Below, piece by piece: positions 26,203-38,880 of a stretch of DNA of 64,000 bases (positions within the stretch are counted from its first letter, which is position 1; the number at the start of each line of letters is the position of its first letter). The stretch comes from Bagarius yarrelli. Taxonomy: Eukaryota; Chordata; Actinopteri; Siluriformes; Sisoridae. The stretch covers positions 3,056,572 through 3,120,571 of the forward strand of contig VCAZ01000017.1 in NCBI GenBank assembly GCA_005784505.1. The letters are read 5' to 3'. Both the position numbers and the translations under genes were made by a program. The notes beneath the pieces were generated by a model. That model ran no database searches. It saw only the letters and a program-made list of their open reading frames with translations, and had not been told where the DNA came from.

Positions 26203-26404
26203 ATGTGTTTGCTTTATTTGCCTGTATAGCCTTTATTTGTTATTTACGCATCACAACACAGTAAAAATGGTTTCTTGACATGTCCCTGCTTGGGAAGATG
26301 GAGTTAAAAATTGATGCAGTGCCCCTGGATCCTTAAGGGATATGGCCCAGTGGTGACAGCTTGGTGGTGGTGATGATGATGGTGATGGGGCTTGAACCCT
26401 AATC

Positions 26405-26527
26405 TTTTAAATGACAACTCGGGGTTCCAGTTTATCCCCAAGGTGTTTATTAAGGGTCGAGTCAGAGTCAGGGTTTTTTCAGGGTTTTTCCACTCCACCC
26501 ATAAAACACCAGGTTTTATCAAGCTCA
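26405..26527 (-). repeat. Fragment of the mariner-like element
   Basis: 'ggggttccagtttatcccca' through 'aaacaccaggttttatcaag' and 'ctcagggattttgt' parallels 29228-29345. Its right edge abuts a family 2 SINE. The strand given is provisional. Confidence 0.55.
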
Positions 26528-26643
26528 GGGATTTTGTTCAGGGAATTGCTCAAGGACCCAACAGAGGTTAGCTTGCCGGTGGTGGGGCTCGAACCCAGGT
26601 GTTTCTGGTGTTCAGATCAGCAACATATATATATATATATATA
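26528..26643 (-). repeat. SINE family 2 fragment ending in (AT)n
   Basis: 'gaattgctcaaggacccaac', 'gcttgccggtggtggggct' and 'cagatcagcaac' match 22505-22585. An AT repeat replaces the expected head end. Confidence 0.7.
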
Positions 26644-27869
26644 CTGTATATATAATCTTATCATATATATTAATGTACAAATGAGGCAGAACGTATTCAG
26701 TACCTAATAAAAACAATTATAAATGTAAGTTTAAAACACCATTTTTTTTAGAATCACAAGACAATTTTATCCTTGGTAATTTTTTATTTTATTTTTTAAA
26801 TGGTTTATTAGTTAGAACACAACCTCTGTCACGGTCAAGCCTAGAAAAAGAAGTCAGAAAGAAACGAGGTCTATGCATTAACTTCCACAAATGTTGAGGA
26901 TCTTAAGCGCCGAGGAACATTCTATTGTTTATTGTTCTAACTGGGAAAAAATCCAGTGATGTAAGGTGAATCTGTCAGGTTAGTTTATACTCCCCAATTT
27001 GTTTCACTCCTCTATTGGGTATTTCCATTAAATTTGACATCCACATATTGTGTGAGGACAAAAACGGCCTGTGCTCCTGCTTTTAATAAAATAAAAAGGA
27101 CCTCTTGCGAATGTCCCCCCTCCGCTTTAAGCTGGAGCTTAATGGAGCACACTTAATGTGCGTTCTCTTTCTTTCGGTTTGCTTTCTGTGTCATTTAGCT
27201 GTCGAGTTTTAAATCAAACTGGCAGTTGTTGCTGATTGGGGCATTGAGAAAACTCAAAGGAATGACGGGGATATTTTATTTGGCTTCCAGCCTGTATTCT
27301 TTCTTTCATTCCTATGTGTCTGGTTTTGTAGGTATTTCCGGCATTGAAAAGTTACAGTTTATTGAGTTGCGTAAATTAAGCTTTTAAGGCTAAGCTTTCC
27401 TGCCTATTCATTATTGTTTATATAGGTATTATCTTAGTTTTATTAACTTTTACAAGTGGCGGGCGGGGCATTTGGTACTTGGGACTTGAGTGGGGACTTA
27501 CCCGACTGATAGACCTCTTAATACCACCATTATTACATCACAATCATAGAAATCATCAATACCATACAGAAACGCAATATAACACGGCGTGGCATTACAG
27601 ACAGAGAGACAGTTCATGTATTAAGGATGAAAACCATTTTTATTAAAGCAAGAAACCCTGTTAAGACTCCAAACCTTTAAATTACAACTAGAACTGTACA
27701 TCGTCTGGAGCATTTTAGAAACAATATTTATCTTAATATTAACATAACACCACAAAAACATGAAAAATTGAATGAAATATATAATACATTTAAGCCAGCG
27801 TTACCGGTCGGCGGTAAACAAACTTTTTTCCAGGCTGAGACAAGCTAGTTAGCTTTTGGGTCAACAAAA
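26644..27869. other. Intergenic, no recognisable feature
   Basis: AT-rich. No gene recognised. Confidence 0.5.
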
Positions 27870-28448
27870 ATCTTCTCACGATGTCTAGGTTTTCCGGAAA
27901 AGTCCGAGACAAAGTTAATTTCTGCTCCTCCGTCAGCCATTGTGGGCGTAAAAATTCTAATTCAACTGTACAGACGAGTTTTGCTAGTCTGTGCTGGGCT
28001 GTAAGAGTTTACTTTGATCAACCAATCAGAGGACAGAAAAATGCTGAAGTCATCGTGCGCCAGCTGGCGGGCTTCGGGAGACGTGTTTAAAAATCTGATT
28101 AGTTAAAGAAACAGTTTTTAATAATATTAACCAATTAGCAATCTTCCACTACTGATATAGTATAAGTTCCATGGGCAGCACTACTGATATAGTTTAAGTT
28201 CCATGGGCAGCACTACTGATTCTGAAGGCTTGGGCAGATTAGATTAACATGGCGGCACATAGAAACTGAAATCTGATTGGACAAAAAAATCTAACATCCA
28301 CATACACGTACTGGAAGCAGTGAGAAACACTTTTAAATGAATACAATTTAATGGAACAAATATTAGATTCTAGGTTGTAAATGTAGGTCAGCTTCTGATA
28401 GTGTTTAGGCAGCAGAGAAGGACTTGCTGGCCCTGACTGCACACCACA
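27870..28448 (-). mobile_element. DNA-transposon-like repeat, copy B
   Basis: Reverse-orientation relative of 5694-6178. Its right end 'gccctgactgcacaccac' is the inverse of copy A's left end. Shared blocks include 'agattaacatggcggcacat' and 'cagctggcgggcttcgggag'. It holds an internal tandem duplication at 28148-28211. Confidence 0.6.
28148..28211. repeat. Tandem duplication of a 32-bp unit inside copy B
   Basis: The unit starting ACTACTGATATAG and ending CCATGGGCAGC occurs twice with one substitution. A third partial start (ACTACTGATT) follows at 28212. Copy A at 5.7 kb has this unit once. Confidence 0.9.
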
Positions 28449-29019
28449 GACTCTCTCTGTTTTCCCACCCCAACACACACACACGATAACTTGTCAATTT
28501 CTTTCACAGGAATATGGAGGTGTTGGGGTAAATATTTAAACTAAGCTCTGTCATTAGGTGTACTTTAGGGGGTTTCCTAATGTCTTGTCTTTGCATGTGT
28601 AGGTATGTGTGTGAAAAGTAGGCCTGGAAATTTAATTACAAGTATTAGATGTCAATGGAATGTTAAACTTTCCCTTGTCTTTATTTATTTATTTTTTTAA
28701 ACCAGCGTAGCCTCGCTGCACAATATGTTGCATGTTAGAATTATCTGATGAACAATTCAGTCCCCACAGTTGATTAGCTAGAAATTAAATAAATTTGACT
28801 AATGCTTTCCCATGTGACCGTAGGGTTTCCTCCACCAGGTTTCTCTCGACATCCTAAAAAACATGACGCTAGTTGCTAAGCTAGTCTTACGTTTAAGTAA
28901 GTGAGAAATTGCGTGTATGCCGTATGAGTTAGTCTAAGATTGACTCACATCCTGGTGTTACATCACATCTGCTTATTGAAAGCTGCATCTATTTTCACTA
29001 ACTTTTATTAAACCAGTTA
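28449..29019. other. Intergenic, no recognisable feature
   Basis: No gene seen. Confidence 0.5.
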
Positions 29020-29445
29020 CACTGTATTGCCAAAAATACCCAAAACACCTGACTATCAGGTCCATATGTTTTTTTTTAAACATTTTTTATTTCAGATTTA
29101 ATCTTACTCTTACTTCTTTAATAACCTTCAAACTTCTGGAAAGTCTTTGTAGAGAAAATGTTGAGATTTGATCATTCAGTATTAGTGAGTTCATGGAAAT
29201 AATGTTGAGGTAAAGAGGTCTGGGGTGCAGTCGGGGGTTCCAGTTCGTCCCAAAAGTGGAGTTGAGGTCAGGGCTCTTAAGATGTTCAAGTTTTTTCCAC
29301 TTTAACTCTAAAACACCATGTTTTATCAAGCCCAGGGACTTTGTGCGCAGGGACATTGTCAATCTGGAACAAAGACATTCTAGACAACTGTTTGTTTGAA
29401 AGTTTTGGACAAGACCAAAACTTTTGCCCAACAGTATATTATAGC
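29020..29445 (+). mobile_element. Mariner-like non-autonomous element
   Basis: Left end TACACTGTATTGCCAAAAAT and right end 'aaaacttttgcccaacagta' are imperfect inverted repeats beside TA. The inner blocks ('gaggtctggggtgcagtcgg', 'actttgtgcgcagggacatt') recur at 44605-44765 and 36325-36450. No transposase frame. Confidence 0.75.
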
Positions 29446-29529
29446 TTAAAAATAAAAAACAGCTTTGCAAATTTTCTCCTATTTGTAGAAATTAGAGGTT
29501 ATAACAAAAGATCTTTATTACTTAAACCT

Positions 29530-29575
<46 letters not shown>

Positions 29576-29577
29576 TT
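29530..29577. repeat. (TTA)n microsatellite
   Basis: About 15 TTA/ATT units. Confidence 0.95.
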
Positions 29578-29837
29578 GGCTGTTTTAGAGTTAAAATGAT
29601 AATATTATAGGTCTGTCTGTCTATGACAAATGCAGCATAAACAATACAATTAGAAATAATTATAGTAAAAATTCTGATAACAACAATAGCAGTAACAAAA
29701 AAAAAATCATGCATTAAAATACAATAACAAATATAAATAAAAAATATATATTTTTTTAGGGGGCCCAAAAATGACCTTTTTGTGCCCATGTCACAAAAAA
29801 AGATCCAATAGTGTTATTCTTGTACCAAATATTTAGA

Positions 29838-29925
29838 TTGTGGGGCCCTTTTGGTGGTGCTGGGAATTGAACTCTTAATCTTTTGGTCAGCAGGCCAACA
29901 CCTTAACCACCAATCTACCGCATCT
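29838..29925 (-). repeat. SINE family 1, head-end fragment
   Basis: 'gggcccttttggtggtgctg', 'ggaattgaactcttaatctt' and 'caacaccttaaccacc' match the head half of the family. Confidence 0.7.
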
Positions 29926-32300
29926 CTTTAATAGTAGTAGCTAAATGAATTAAAAATGATAAACAGTTTACGTATGTGTCTGAATGTCTTTATTACTGTG
30001 TGTGTCAAAGGGGAGGTGTTTATTATGTCACCTGCCCCTAAGGTGTTTTTTTGTTTTTATTCTCAGACGGAGAAGTAATTATATAAGGAATGTAAGTGAG
30101 ACACCTGAAACACAGAGCATTATATATGTTCTGGGAAATACCTTCTAATGACTCATTTTACTATATATAATATAGATACTGGATTCCATCTTACCCAATT
30201 CCTAATATTTAGCTTACATTTTGTCACATCAACTATTGTCCAAATCCTGTCATTTTTGCATTCGGTCACATAAATAAAAAAAAGGTTTTAGTCCCTAAGG
30301 CTTAAATTTGGCTTTACTCATACACACACACAAACACAGACAGAAGGAGACACCTGTTTTGACAAATCTGAAGCTGTTAGTCATTAAGTTCACCTGCATC
30401 TGCTTCTGTCTCATAGACCATCATTATAATAAGACGGTTACATCACTGCTGCCTCGATAACATTTCTTTATACTGGTAAACCGAACAAAAAAAGAGACTC
30501 ATAGACTAGAACTGACTTCAGTGTGTGTCTTTAGATAGCCACGTTTATACATGTGGGGTGTGTTTGGCCAGGAAAGCAATTTTATCCATTAGAGCCACAT
30601 TGGTTTTAACAGGAAGCTGTGTGACATTAGAAGATAACAGCTAAAATATTATACAACTTTCTGGCTCATAAAAAAAGCACACTTTTGATGTGTAACGGCT
30701 GCTGCTTATCTATATTTCTGCACTTTTTTGCTGTGGTTTCCGTTTCCCCTGTGCTATTTATTATTTAATCTAATATCGTGATTAAGATGCATAACAAAGA
30801 ATATGTATAATCGAAATCACGGATATTTCCAGGCGTTTGCGGTTTTCAGAAAATGTCAAATTACTGCATATTTTGTGCAGATAAACAGCCAAGATGATCT
30901 TCGATTTATGTGCATCTATAATAAAAGGTCATAACCTATGTGTCTTTACTAATAGTAGTAGTAATAGTAGTAGTAGTAAAAGGAATCAGGTACTTTTATT
31001 CTGATTATTTGATCAGATTATTTCAAAATAAACCGAAGCAAGTCAAAACAATTACAAAAAAAACCTTACAGAAGGACTATATAACAGTTATAGTGTTTAT
31101 TAATGCTTTATAACATAGTAATAATACTTTATGTACTAGAACGAAAAAAAAAACCAAAACGTAGACCTTTGGCATAATGGAATTTAATTCTTTTCTGTAA
31201 TGACTCTATTTTGTGAACATTACTTTAATTCATTTCTTCGCTGATTCATATAAATGACAGAAAAAATATAAATGTGTGCCAAGAAGAGCCATTTCTCACC
31301 ATTTGTCCATGAATAAATAGCTCAAAAGAAAGAAAGATAGGACCGGGCAAGTAAATACAAGTCCAGTGTAAGCGTCTCTTTGCGGTAAAGTAAGAAACTG
31401 ATAAGGCGCTGAATTAAAAAAAAAAAAACAATAAAGTTTCTGACCGTGAGAAAGGAGATGGCTGTTTTTTTGTTTTTTTTGCTTGAGTGATTAGGAATGG
31501 ATTTGCCAGGCTTGAGAGATTTCCTAAAAACTGTGCACTATCACATGTCTTCTCAGCACAAGTGTGTCGCATTCTCTGACGCTACACTAACACTGTAAAG
31601 TGCAGTGTTCCAGCCAAGGAAGTGTATCTGGTGGGACGCAGCTGCTTGGCGTGTCTTAGCGACTTAGCATTAGAAACCACCAGAGAGGAAAAAGTGATAC
31701 TCGAAATAACCAAATACAATAGGAATGTGTGGAAAAAAAAAATAACCCAAGAAATGTTAAGACTTAAAGCCTTGTTTAATTTCAAATCAGAGGCGTTTAA
31801 TTTCAACTTCCACTCTCTCACTTTTTTAGTAAGAGTTTTCAGTTTGCCCAGCCAGAGAAGTGAAAATATCTGCAATAAATGGAGTGTGACCTAAGCTGAA
31901 CGTTAATGATCCCAAACTGCGGAAACTGGGAGTGAAAACCCATCTGAGAGTGGACAGATGCTCCCCTGGGACAGTCAGGATGAAGCGATGATTGAAGAAA
32001 ATGATTGATGGACCAGAAGATTTATCTTATTACTCATGAGACCTGTGGCATTTTACCAACCAGTCCTGACCTAGAAACAAGCAGAAACTACGCTGCATGT
32101 TGTGGGTGGTGCACCATCTGCATTTCTTTACAGGGCACATGCAAAACTTCTCTAACCTCAACCTCTGAGCTGTTTATTCTGAGCTGTGATGGTACGAGCA
32201 AGCACTTAGCGCTCTTCAACATGCAACATGCGCTTGCTAAAGCATGACACTGACTTTTGACACTGATTGTATCTAGGATGTATTTCTGTTTTCTGCCCCT
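29926..32300. other. Intergenic, no recognisable feature
   Basis: 2.4 kb of AT-rich DNA. The overlapping frames at 31582-31894 on both strands show no family motif. Small TAG/TAA trinucleotide run near 30955. Confidence 0.5.
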
Positions 32301-32304
32301 TAGT

Positions 32305-32580
32305 CTAAAACAGTACATTGGCAACCTTTAAATAACCCAACCATGTGGCAGCAACTTTATTAAGAGCTTGAATGGCTTTGTGGAGAAATCTCACTGACCT
32401 TGACGTGGAGGTGATTAGCCAGGGCAGAGCTAGCAAAGCAGGCCGCCGAGGCGGAGCCGCTGGGCTGATGGCCATCTCGGGCTGAGTGTCTGGCTTGTCG
32501 GCCATCATGGGTTGAAGCTCTGGCTTGTCAGCAATCTTGGGTTAAATTTCTGGCTAGTCGGCCATCCTTGGCTAAGGATA
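32305..32580 (-). pseudogene. Decayed coding relic with a 10-residue repeat
   Basis: Four head-to-tail 30-bp units occupy 32461-32580 (each starts TGGCT or TGGGCT on the plus strand). On the minus strand the two units nearest 32461 are open and encode a decapeptide of the type M-A-D-K-P-D-T-Q-P-E. They are followed by AAPPRRPALLALPWL and then a 45-residue tail ending at 32305. The two upstream units carry stop codons. A period of 30 that preserves reading frame suggests former protein coding, and such Pro-rich repeats with a PPRRPALLALPW segment recall fish retroelement proteins, but I cannot name the source. Confidence 0.5.
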
Positions 32581-32927
32581 GCACAGGTGAGTCAAGTTGA
32601 CATAAAACCTTAGTAACTTATATAAGTCATGTCATCATCATCATCATCATCATCAATGACTATGATACTGAGTGTTAATATTTCGGTTGTGGTTAATGAT
32701 CTCTGAGTAAGGGCCGTACTAACAGTCTCTATTTTTTTTAGTTTTTATATAAACTGAATTTAAAGGTCACGGTTCACTTCCATTGTTTCAAATGCAAATG
32801 CTGGAGAATTAGTTAAAAAAAACCCTAAAACACAATAAAACAAAGTATGTAATAGCAATAAACATGAATAACGACAATAGAACCAACACTTTTACAAAAT
32901 ATGGAGCATCAACAGAAATGGGATGTG

Positions 32928-33035
32928 GTAGCTCATTGTTTAAGATTAGATCATGGGAAGATCATGAGTTCAATTTTTTAGCTCCAACACTAAGGGTGTC
33001 TACCAAATGCTGGACATGAAATGCAAAAGTAAAAG
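32928..33035 (+). repeat. SINE family 1, plus-strand copy with shortened body
   Basis: TGTGGTAGCTCATTGTTTAA (A-box-like) and 'gatcatgagttcaattt' (B-box-like) are followed after about 20 bases by the tail 'aagggtgtctaccaaatgct'. Most of the middle is missing. Confidence 0.75.
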
Positions 33036-34380
33036 GACATATGATTGTTTAAAACCGAGCAAAAAAACAAAAACAAAAACACCAACGGGCTAAAAAGGTC
33101 AAAAATATATATATATATTTAAACTATAGCAGCTAGCAAGAGAAGCCTAATTATGGTGGAACCTGCCCAATCTGGTAACATTGCTCGGGTGGGTCTATGA
33201 CACTGTCAATCAACAAACATTGGGAAAAAAATGCTGCATGTGCATGTCTCGATATTAACAAGAGCAAACAGTTGAATTTATGGTTTTTGAAGAGAATTTT
33301 CTGCCTGTTGGCCTATTTTGCCTCACTAATCGAATTTTAATTGGTAGTCAAGCATTTTTTGAAAATTTGGTCGGGGATCCTTTGTCCACCTGCACTCAGT
33401 CCTCCTACGCTCTTGACTGGAGAAGATGCATTTAACCAGGGTTAAGGACTAGAACTGACCTTAACACTTCTTGCGCTTTTGTGGAGCAACAGTATTCAAA
33501 GCCGTTCCAGAGGCAAAGTTAAACATTTCAACTAGTATAAGACTTACAAATAGAACCTTAGAAATAGACTGAGCCATGATTGCAAGGTAATTTTTCAAAA
33601 TCCCTAATGGTCTGGATCTTTTTCGCTTGTTCTCCGTGTGTGTGTTTTGAAGTGCAGCATATAATCTAGAGTGTGTAATGTGTGGATACTTACTTATTTG
33701 TGTCTTTTCTTTCTTTTTGTTCTTTTGCTTACTTCACTTTAGTCATTGCTTCCCAAGGCCACAAGTATGAACATCTCGCAAAAAAAAAAAAAAAAAGATT
33801 CAGAGACCATAGATCATAGAGAAGCCAGTCGTCTTTCTTACTAGATATAATAGAGGTTTTAACCTTGGGTAAGAAAAAAAAGACATTTATTTTCTCTTTC
33901 CAACCATATCAACGGCTCGGCTGGAAAGCCTTGGACAGATTTTTTAACTATGTATGACCTTTACTTGGCAAACGGAGAAAAACCGCAATCCTCGTACGAC
34001 AGTTTTGTTGGCGAACTTTGACAAACTGTATGGTCGGACCATATGTTTGGAGTACTTAGATTTCACACACTAAAACAACAAGTCTACGGTTGTTTTAAAG
34101 GATTATTTAATGATATTTTATTTTCTATCCAAACACCCTTATCATTTATGTCTTAATAAAAAAAAGAACTTCCCGATAGCATCTTGGCAAGGACACAACC
34201 ATTTTCTGTTGTGGTAGAAGTTTCCTCCAGGGTTCAGCTGACAAAATTTACTGTATTTACACACACAAGCTTCTTTATCTTATAGATGCTTCGGAAATTT
34301 TCACCACCAATAGCACAATGACGACTATTCTGGGAAGTCACAAAAATATACCAGACAGACAAAGACTGGCACCACAGCAA
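33036..34380. other. Intergenic, no recognisable feature
   Basis: Poly(A) at 33779-33796. No gene recognised. Confidence 0.5.
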
Positions 34381-34663
34381 CCGTCAGTCTTAAGGTCTGA
34401 CTACAAGAAGCTACGCATTGTATGATTTACTGTAAGCTGCAGCCCCCTAAAGCAGTCCTGCCACAACCTGCAAACTTTACTGATAAACTGTGACTTGCAG
34501 CTTCCTATTATTTTAACATGGCATCGCGAGTGTGCCGAGAAAGCTGCACATCACAGTTTATCAGTAAAGTTTGCAGGTTGTGGCAGGACTGCTTTAGGGG
34601 GCTGCAGCTTACAGTAAATCATACAATGCGTAGCTTCTTGTAGCCAGACCTTAAGACTGACGG
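34381..34663. repeat. Near-perfect palindrome: 125-bp arms, about 34-base loop
   Basis: The plus strand from CCGTCAGTCTTAAGGTCTGA (34381) to about 34505 is the reverse complement of about 34539-34663, with only about three mismatches (for example A versus G at the 'tctgactac/tctggctac' position and two near the loop). The spacer contains 'ttttaacatggcatcgcgag'. A transcript from either strand would fold into one long stem. No reading frame or known terminal motif is visible. Confidence 0.95.
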
Positions 34664-34794
34664 CAGAAGGTCTGGACTCCAACACAGCTTTTATTGTCTC
34701 AGACGGCATTTGATCAACATGTAAAGCAGCTCATCACAGTTCTTAAAGTGTAAAAGAATCTAAAAGTCTGTGGACATTGTACTGCAAACACTAG

Positions 34795-35115
34795 CATGTT
34801 CATATACCCTAAGAGTGTTTCCTTCAATCTGTTGCCATAAAGATGGAAGGACCCAGTTGTTCAGAATGTCTTTGGATTATTATATTATATAGGCATGGTT
34901 TGGCTAGGTTGGAGTGGCAGAACTCAAGTGAGCCTTTACCTCAAGTCCACTACACCCCTTTGGGATAAACTGGAACATCGACTGCACTCTTGAACACTTC
35001 ACCGAACATTAGTGTGATCCACCACAGTCTGGTGGACAACGCGCACAGACGTGTGAAGGTCATTATAGAAGGACAAATGAGACGAAATCTGGAACTATGG
35101 ACGTAATGGTCAGGA
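34795..35115 (+). repeat. Diverged mariner-like element fragment
   Basis: 'tctttggattattatattat', 'cctttgggataaactggaac' and 'gaacactt...accgaacatta' parallel the central part of 14172-14674 ('cctttgggatgaactggacc'). Confidence 0.5.
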
Positions 35116-36188
35116 CAAGAGTCACAATATTTTTGTTCTTATAGATATCTTACCATCCATCCCATGACTAAAACAAAATCAAACTCCTTTACTGACAGAG
35201 TTTAACATCAATCAGTAGAACGTCTTACTCTGAGTAATGCAACTATGAAAAAGATACTAGCCTAAAATTTTGCGTGATCCTATGAAGCAGCTTTTAAGTC
35301 CTGCTTATCAAAGTCTGATTGTTAAATTAGTTTGACAGGGTGGCTTTGGCAGCAGCAGAAAAGCCGTGCAGAACTCAGATGGTCATAATTAAAGTAAGGG
35401 AATACTTTGTTAAGGTCATTCTTTGGTCAAATCTGTTCGGAGTTGAACAATAAACAGCAGCCTACAAAGTCTCACTAGTTCGAATTCCAGAGACACATAC
35501 CAAGCTGATGCCAAGAACGCCACAATGCTGTTGAATGGCTATACCATAAATGTTGGGACACCTAAACATCAGACTTGCATCTTCAGAACAAAACTAAGCA
35601 AGATAAATTTACATGACATGACAAAGACTTATGTTAGGTACAGGTATCAAGTTGCCCAAAACTACCCCTTGATATATTTAACCATTAGCTGACCTTACTT
35701 CTTGTGCATTTCATAACGCTTTCCCACCCACATGCAAGAACATACATGAAAAGCCTCGTTTGTGGTTTTACCCACAATCAATATCCTAAACCAATCCACT
35801 CTTAAGTTACCCTCCAGCTTTTAGGAGAAACCCAGCCAACAGGAGTCAGCATTATTTTTTACTTCAGCTTTAAACAAAGACTTAATTCTCCAGCTTTGTA
35901 CAGATTTATTTCTCACATTTCTCTGCTACTTTACCTCTCAGCGGGTTCGGAGCGGTCTGAAATAAAACCTAAGCCTGGTCAGATTTATGGGGAGGAATTC
36001 TGGACCTCCAGGGAGGGGAGTGTGTCGGTGTAAAAGAACAAACCGTGAGCTGTGAACGCGTCGTGACAAGCTGTGGTAGATATTTAAGTGGCATTTAAAT
36101 AATTCGAAGTGGGTTTTTTTGTTGCTGTAAATAAGAAGACACTTCATTGTAAATTTTTTTGCAATTATGGCTTTATACATTATATTGG
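35116..36188. other. Intergenic, no recognisable feature
   Basis: A short stretch near 35545 ('aaatgttgggacacctaaac') may be another end of the mariner-like family. No gene seen. Confidence 0.45.
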
Positions 36189-36560
36189 GAAAAATTTGGG
36201 GACACCTGTACATCTTATTTCAGATTTCGTCTCAGTCTGACTTCTTTTATAACCTCCACACTTTTGGAAAGTCTTTCGGTAACAACAATAGTATTAGTGA
36301 GACCAGACACTAATGTTGGGAGAGGAGGTCTGGGGTAAAGTCGGTCAGGACTTTACAGGGCACTGTGCAGGACTTGTGCAGGGCACTTTTGATTCCAATC
36401 ATTACACAGCATGTCTTTATGGAGCTCGGGGGTTTTGTGCACAGTGACATTGTCATGCTGGAATAGAGTTTGGGTCTTTTAGTTGCGGTAAAGAAATAAT
36501 GTTATGCTGGAACATAGAAAGACATTTGTATGCTTCAGAATTTCTGTTTGGGACACAAAG
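36189..36560 (+). repeat. Diverged mariner-like element copy
   Basis: 'atttggggacacctgtacat', 'tttcagatttcgtctcag', 'gaggtctggggtaaagtcgg' and 'tgtgcacagtgacattgtca' follow the same order as in 29020-29445. Confidence 0.65.
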
Positions 36561-38773
36561 GACACACTTACCTAGGTATGCTGGTGAGGTATCTACAAAC
36601 CTTCGGCCATTTTTTAATTCACACTATTATTCCAAAACATAAATAATTAAGTTATACACTTCTAGAAAAGGTCCCATGTAAAATACCACATTAAAGGGTA
36701 AATGCAACTTGAACTTTACTGGTGCAGTTGAATGGGTGAATCCGAAGTGTGACTGTGTGCAGAGGCAGGATGTGTGTAAAGTGCATAAAGTGTGGGTGTC
36801 TGGAAGGAAAGGGATCCTAGTCATCATGTGAAACAATGTTAATATATACAAATAACAAGAGACGTTCACTTCCAGGTAGCAACTTAAATTGAATTCAATA
36901 CAAATTTTGTTTGTCCCCAGGGCAATTTACAAGCATATTGAGCAAAAAAAACCCATTTTAATAAAAATGTGTAAACTATAAAATCAAGAATGGATGTATA
37001 AATATAATATCATTGATGAACACTAATTATAAATGCATTTATCTTTTTTCAGTACACATTGTTAACTAACAATAGATTTAACCATTTAGTATAAACAGGT
37101 TTAGTGTCCAAAGTTTGTTTTCCTAACATTACATTGGATTTACTTGCTTATATATTATAAAAATATTTTTTTTCTTCTAATAATATTTGGGTAAATATAA
37201 TTTTATCCTTTAACTATATACTAATGATGAATTTTACATAGAATTTAAGCAAAACCCTGCAAGTTAGTAAGTTTCCACAGACTCAAAACCACAAAATTTA
37301 ACAAGTATTTACAAAATTTGTTGATCAACAAAGCGGTTCTACGATTTCATTCTTAGAAGCGGTTTAGCCCTTGCCACTGTTACTATCTCATTATTATCAT
37401 CAACCACTTTTACTGTTAGCTAGCTAAATGAAAAAAAATATAGACTTTGTATTAAGAAATGTATCATCATTACAGTCAACAAAAAACTTGATTGCTTCAG
37501 TTTGCAAATCGTGATGATGATTATGGAGAATTCGTACTTCAATATGGAGAATTCGTACTTCTCACAATTTATTTTTTGGTCGTGTGCCGGGCTTCGTATA
37601 TGGATAGCTAATTTAAGATAGCAAATTTCTGTACACGTTGAATGCAATAATGTGGGTCAAACAATTAAAAAATATATTTAAAAAAAACCTTTCTATTACT
37701 GAGACATTTTATGAAAGTGATTCTCTTGAAATCATCTCCTGCCCCCAGCCAAAGCCGTTGCACTTCTTACAAAGGTCAGATTTTTATCAGGATGTATTGC
37801 TTTTGTTATTTCTATTTTAAAAAGTAAAAATTATACTTTCTAAAAATTTTGGTTGCTTCATAGTTAATCATTTAAGGAGGGCTGAAATAACCGACAGTAA
37901 AAAGGGCCTAGAATCGCCCCTTGGTGACTAATACATTTTTACTTTAATCTGAAATTATTTCAATCTTAAAGTATTTTTTTAACATTTCCTTTCTTACTTA
38001 ATGCATGGAATTGATCTATTAACACTTCCTACTTATTTACCAATAGCCATTTACTATATTTGCAATGTTTTTCTTGTACATTAGATAGATTGACTACAAT
38101 GTAAGTGTGTTTGCAGGAAAGATTTCCTAGTTGTTACGCAACCTGGAACCATTTGTTTGTAGCCCATTTAAAGGTTAAAAATGTAAATAAAATGTCTTTG
38201 CCATAGTTTAAACTGTAAGATTCTGTGCCTAGTAAGTGGTTGGTTGTATGTCACCTTAAATAAATGCATCTGCCAAATAGATAAATGCGAGCAGCTCACA
38301 TGGAAACATGGAAAGAAGATCAGTGATGTTCCTTTAGAGTTCTGTTTTTCTTTTTCCGCAAAGAGAAAACAGAAACTCACACTCATCATTCACAGCTCTT
38401 ATTCCAAAGCCCACAGAACGTCTGGACATTAAGGGCAGGGGTGAGACAACTAGGGACCGTCAGACTTCTTAGAAAAATTAAACTGAGGAGGATGTGAGCC
38501 CTGCGCTGGTCTCTGAGGTCAGCCAGCCACTGACCCCCATCAACCAGAACCAACAACTGCTTTCCTTTTCCACTGATGGGAAATGACCCACACTATCAAT
38601 AAATGCACACACTCACTTTTTACATAAGAGAAGACATAGAAATAAAGAAAAAAACAAGACCTTGTCTGTGTAGGTCACATAGTTGTTAACCAGGTGTGAA
38701 TCGGTAGTATAACAGAACCAGTATTATCATTAATTTCAGTACAAATACGTATGATGTACGTAATGATGTAATG
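36561..38773. other. Intergenic; small tandem repeat
   Basis: A 19-base unit, TATGGAGAATTCGTACTTC, occurs at 37522-37540 and 37543-37561 (period 21). An L2-like tail remnant 'aaataaatgcatctgccaaa' is at about 38258. No gene recognised. Confidence 0.5.
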
Positions 38774-38880
38774 ATGTAAGGGCCTTGCTCAGGGGCCCAG
38801 GAGTTGCAGCTTGCTGGTCCTGGGAATCAAACCCGATACTCCGATTAGCATGTCCAACACCTAACCCACTGCACTTATAC
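38774..38880 (-). repeat. SINE family 1 fragment
   Basis: 'aagggccttgctcaggggcc', 'gcttgctggtcctgggaatc' and 'tgtccaacacctaacccact' in order. Confidence 0.75.

Noticed and set aside
31582..31894. Overlapping frames on both strands (97 and 90 codons)
   Set aside because: AT-rich chance frames without motifs or splice signals that extend them.
32461..32580. CRISPR-like array
   Set aside because: The four 30-bp units touch each other with no spacers, and the genome is a fish. It is a tandem coding repeat.
34381..34663. Ordinary microRNA precursor
   Set aside because: The stem is about 125 bp and nearly perfect, far longer than a vertebrate pre-miRNA; a long hairpin or MITE is more likely.
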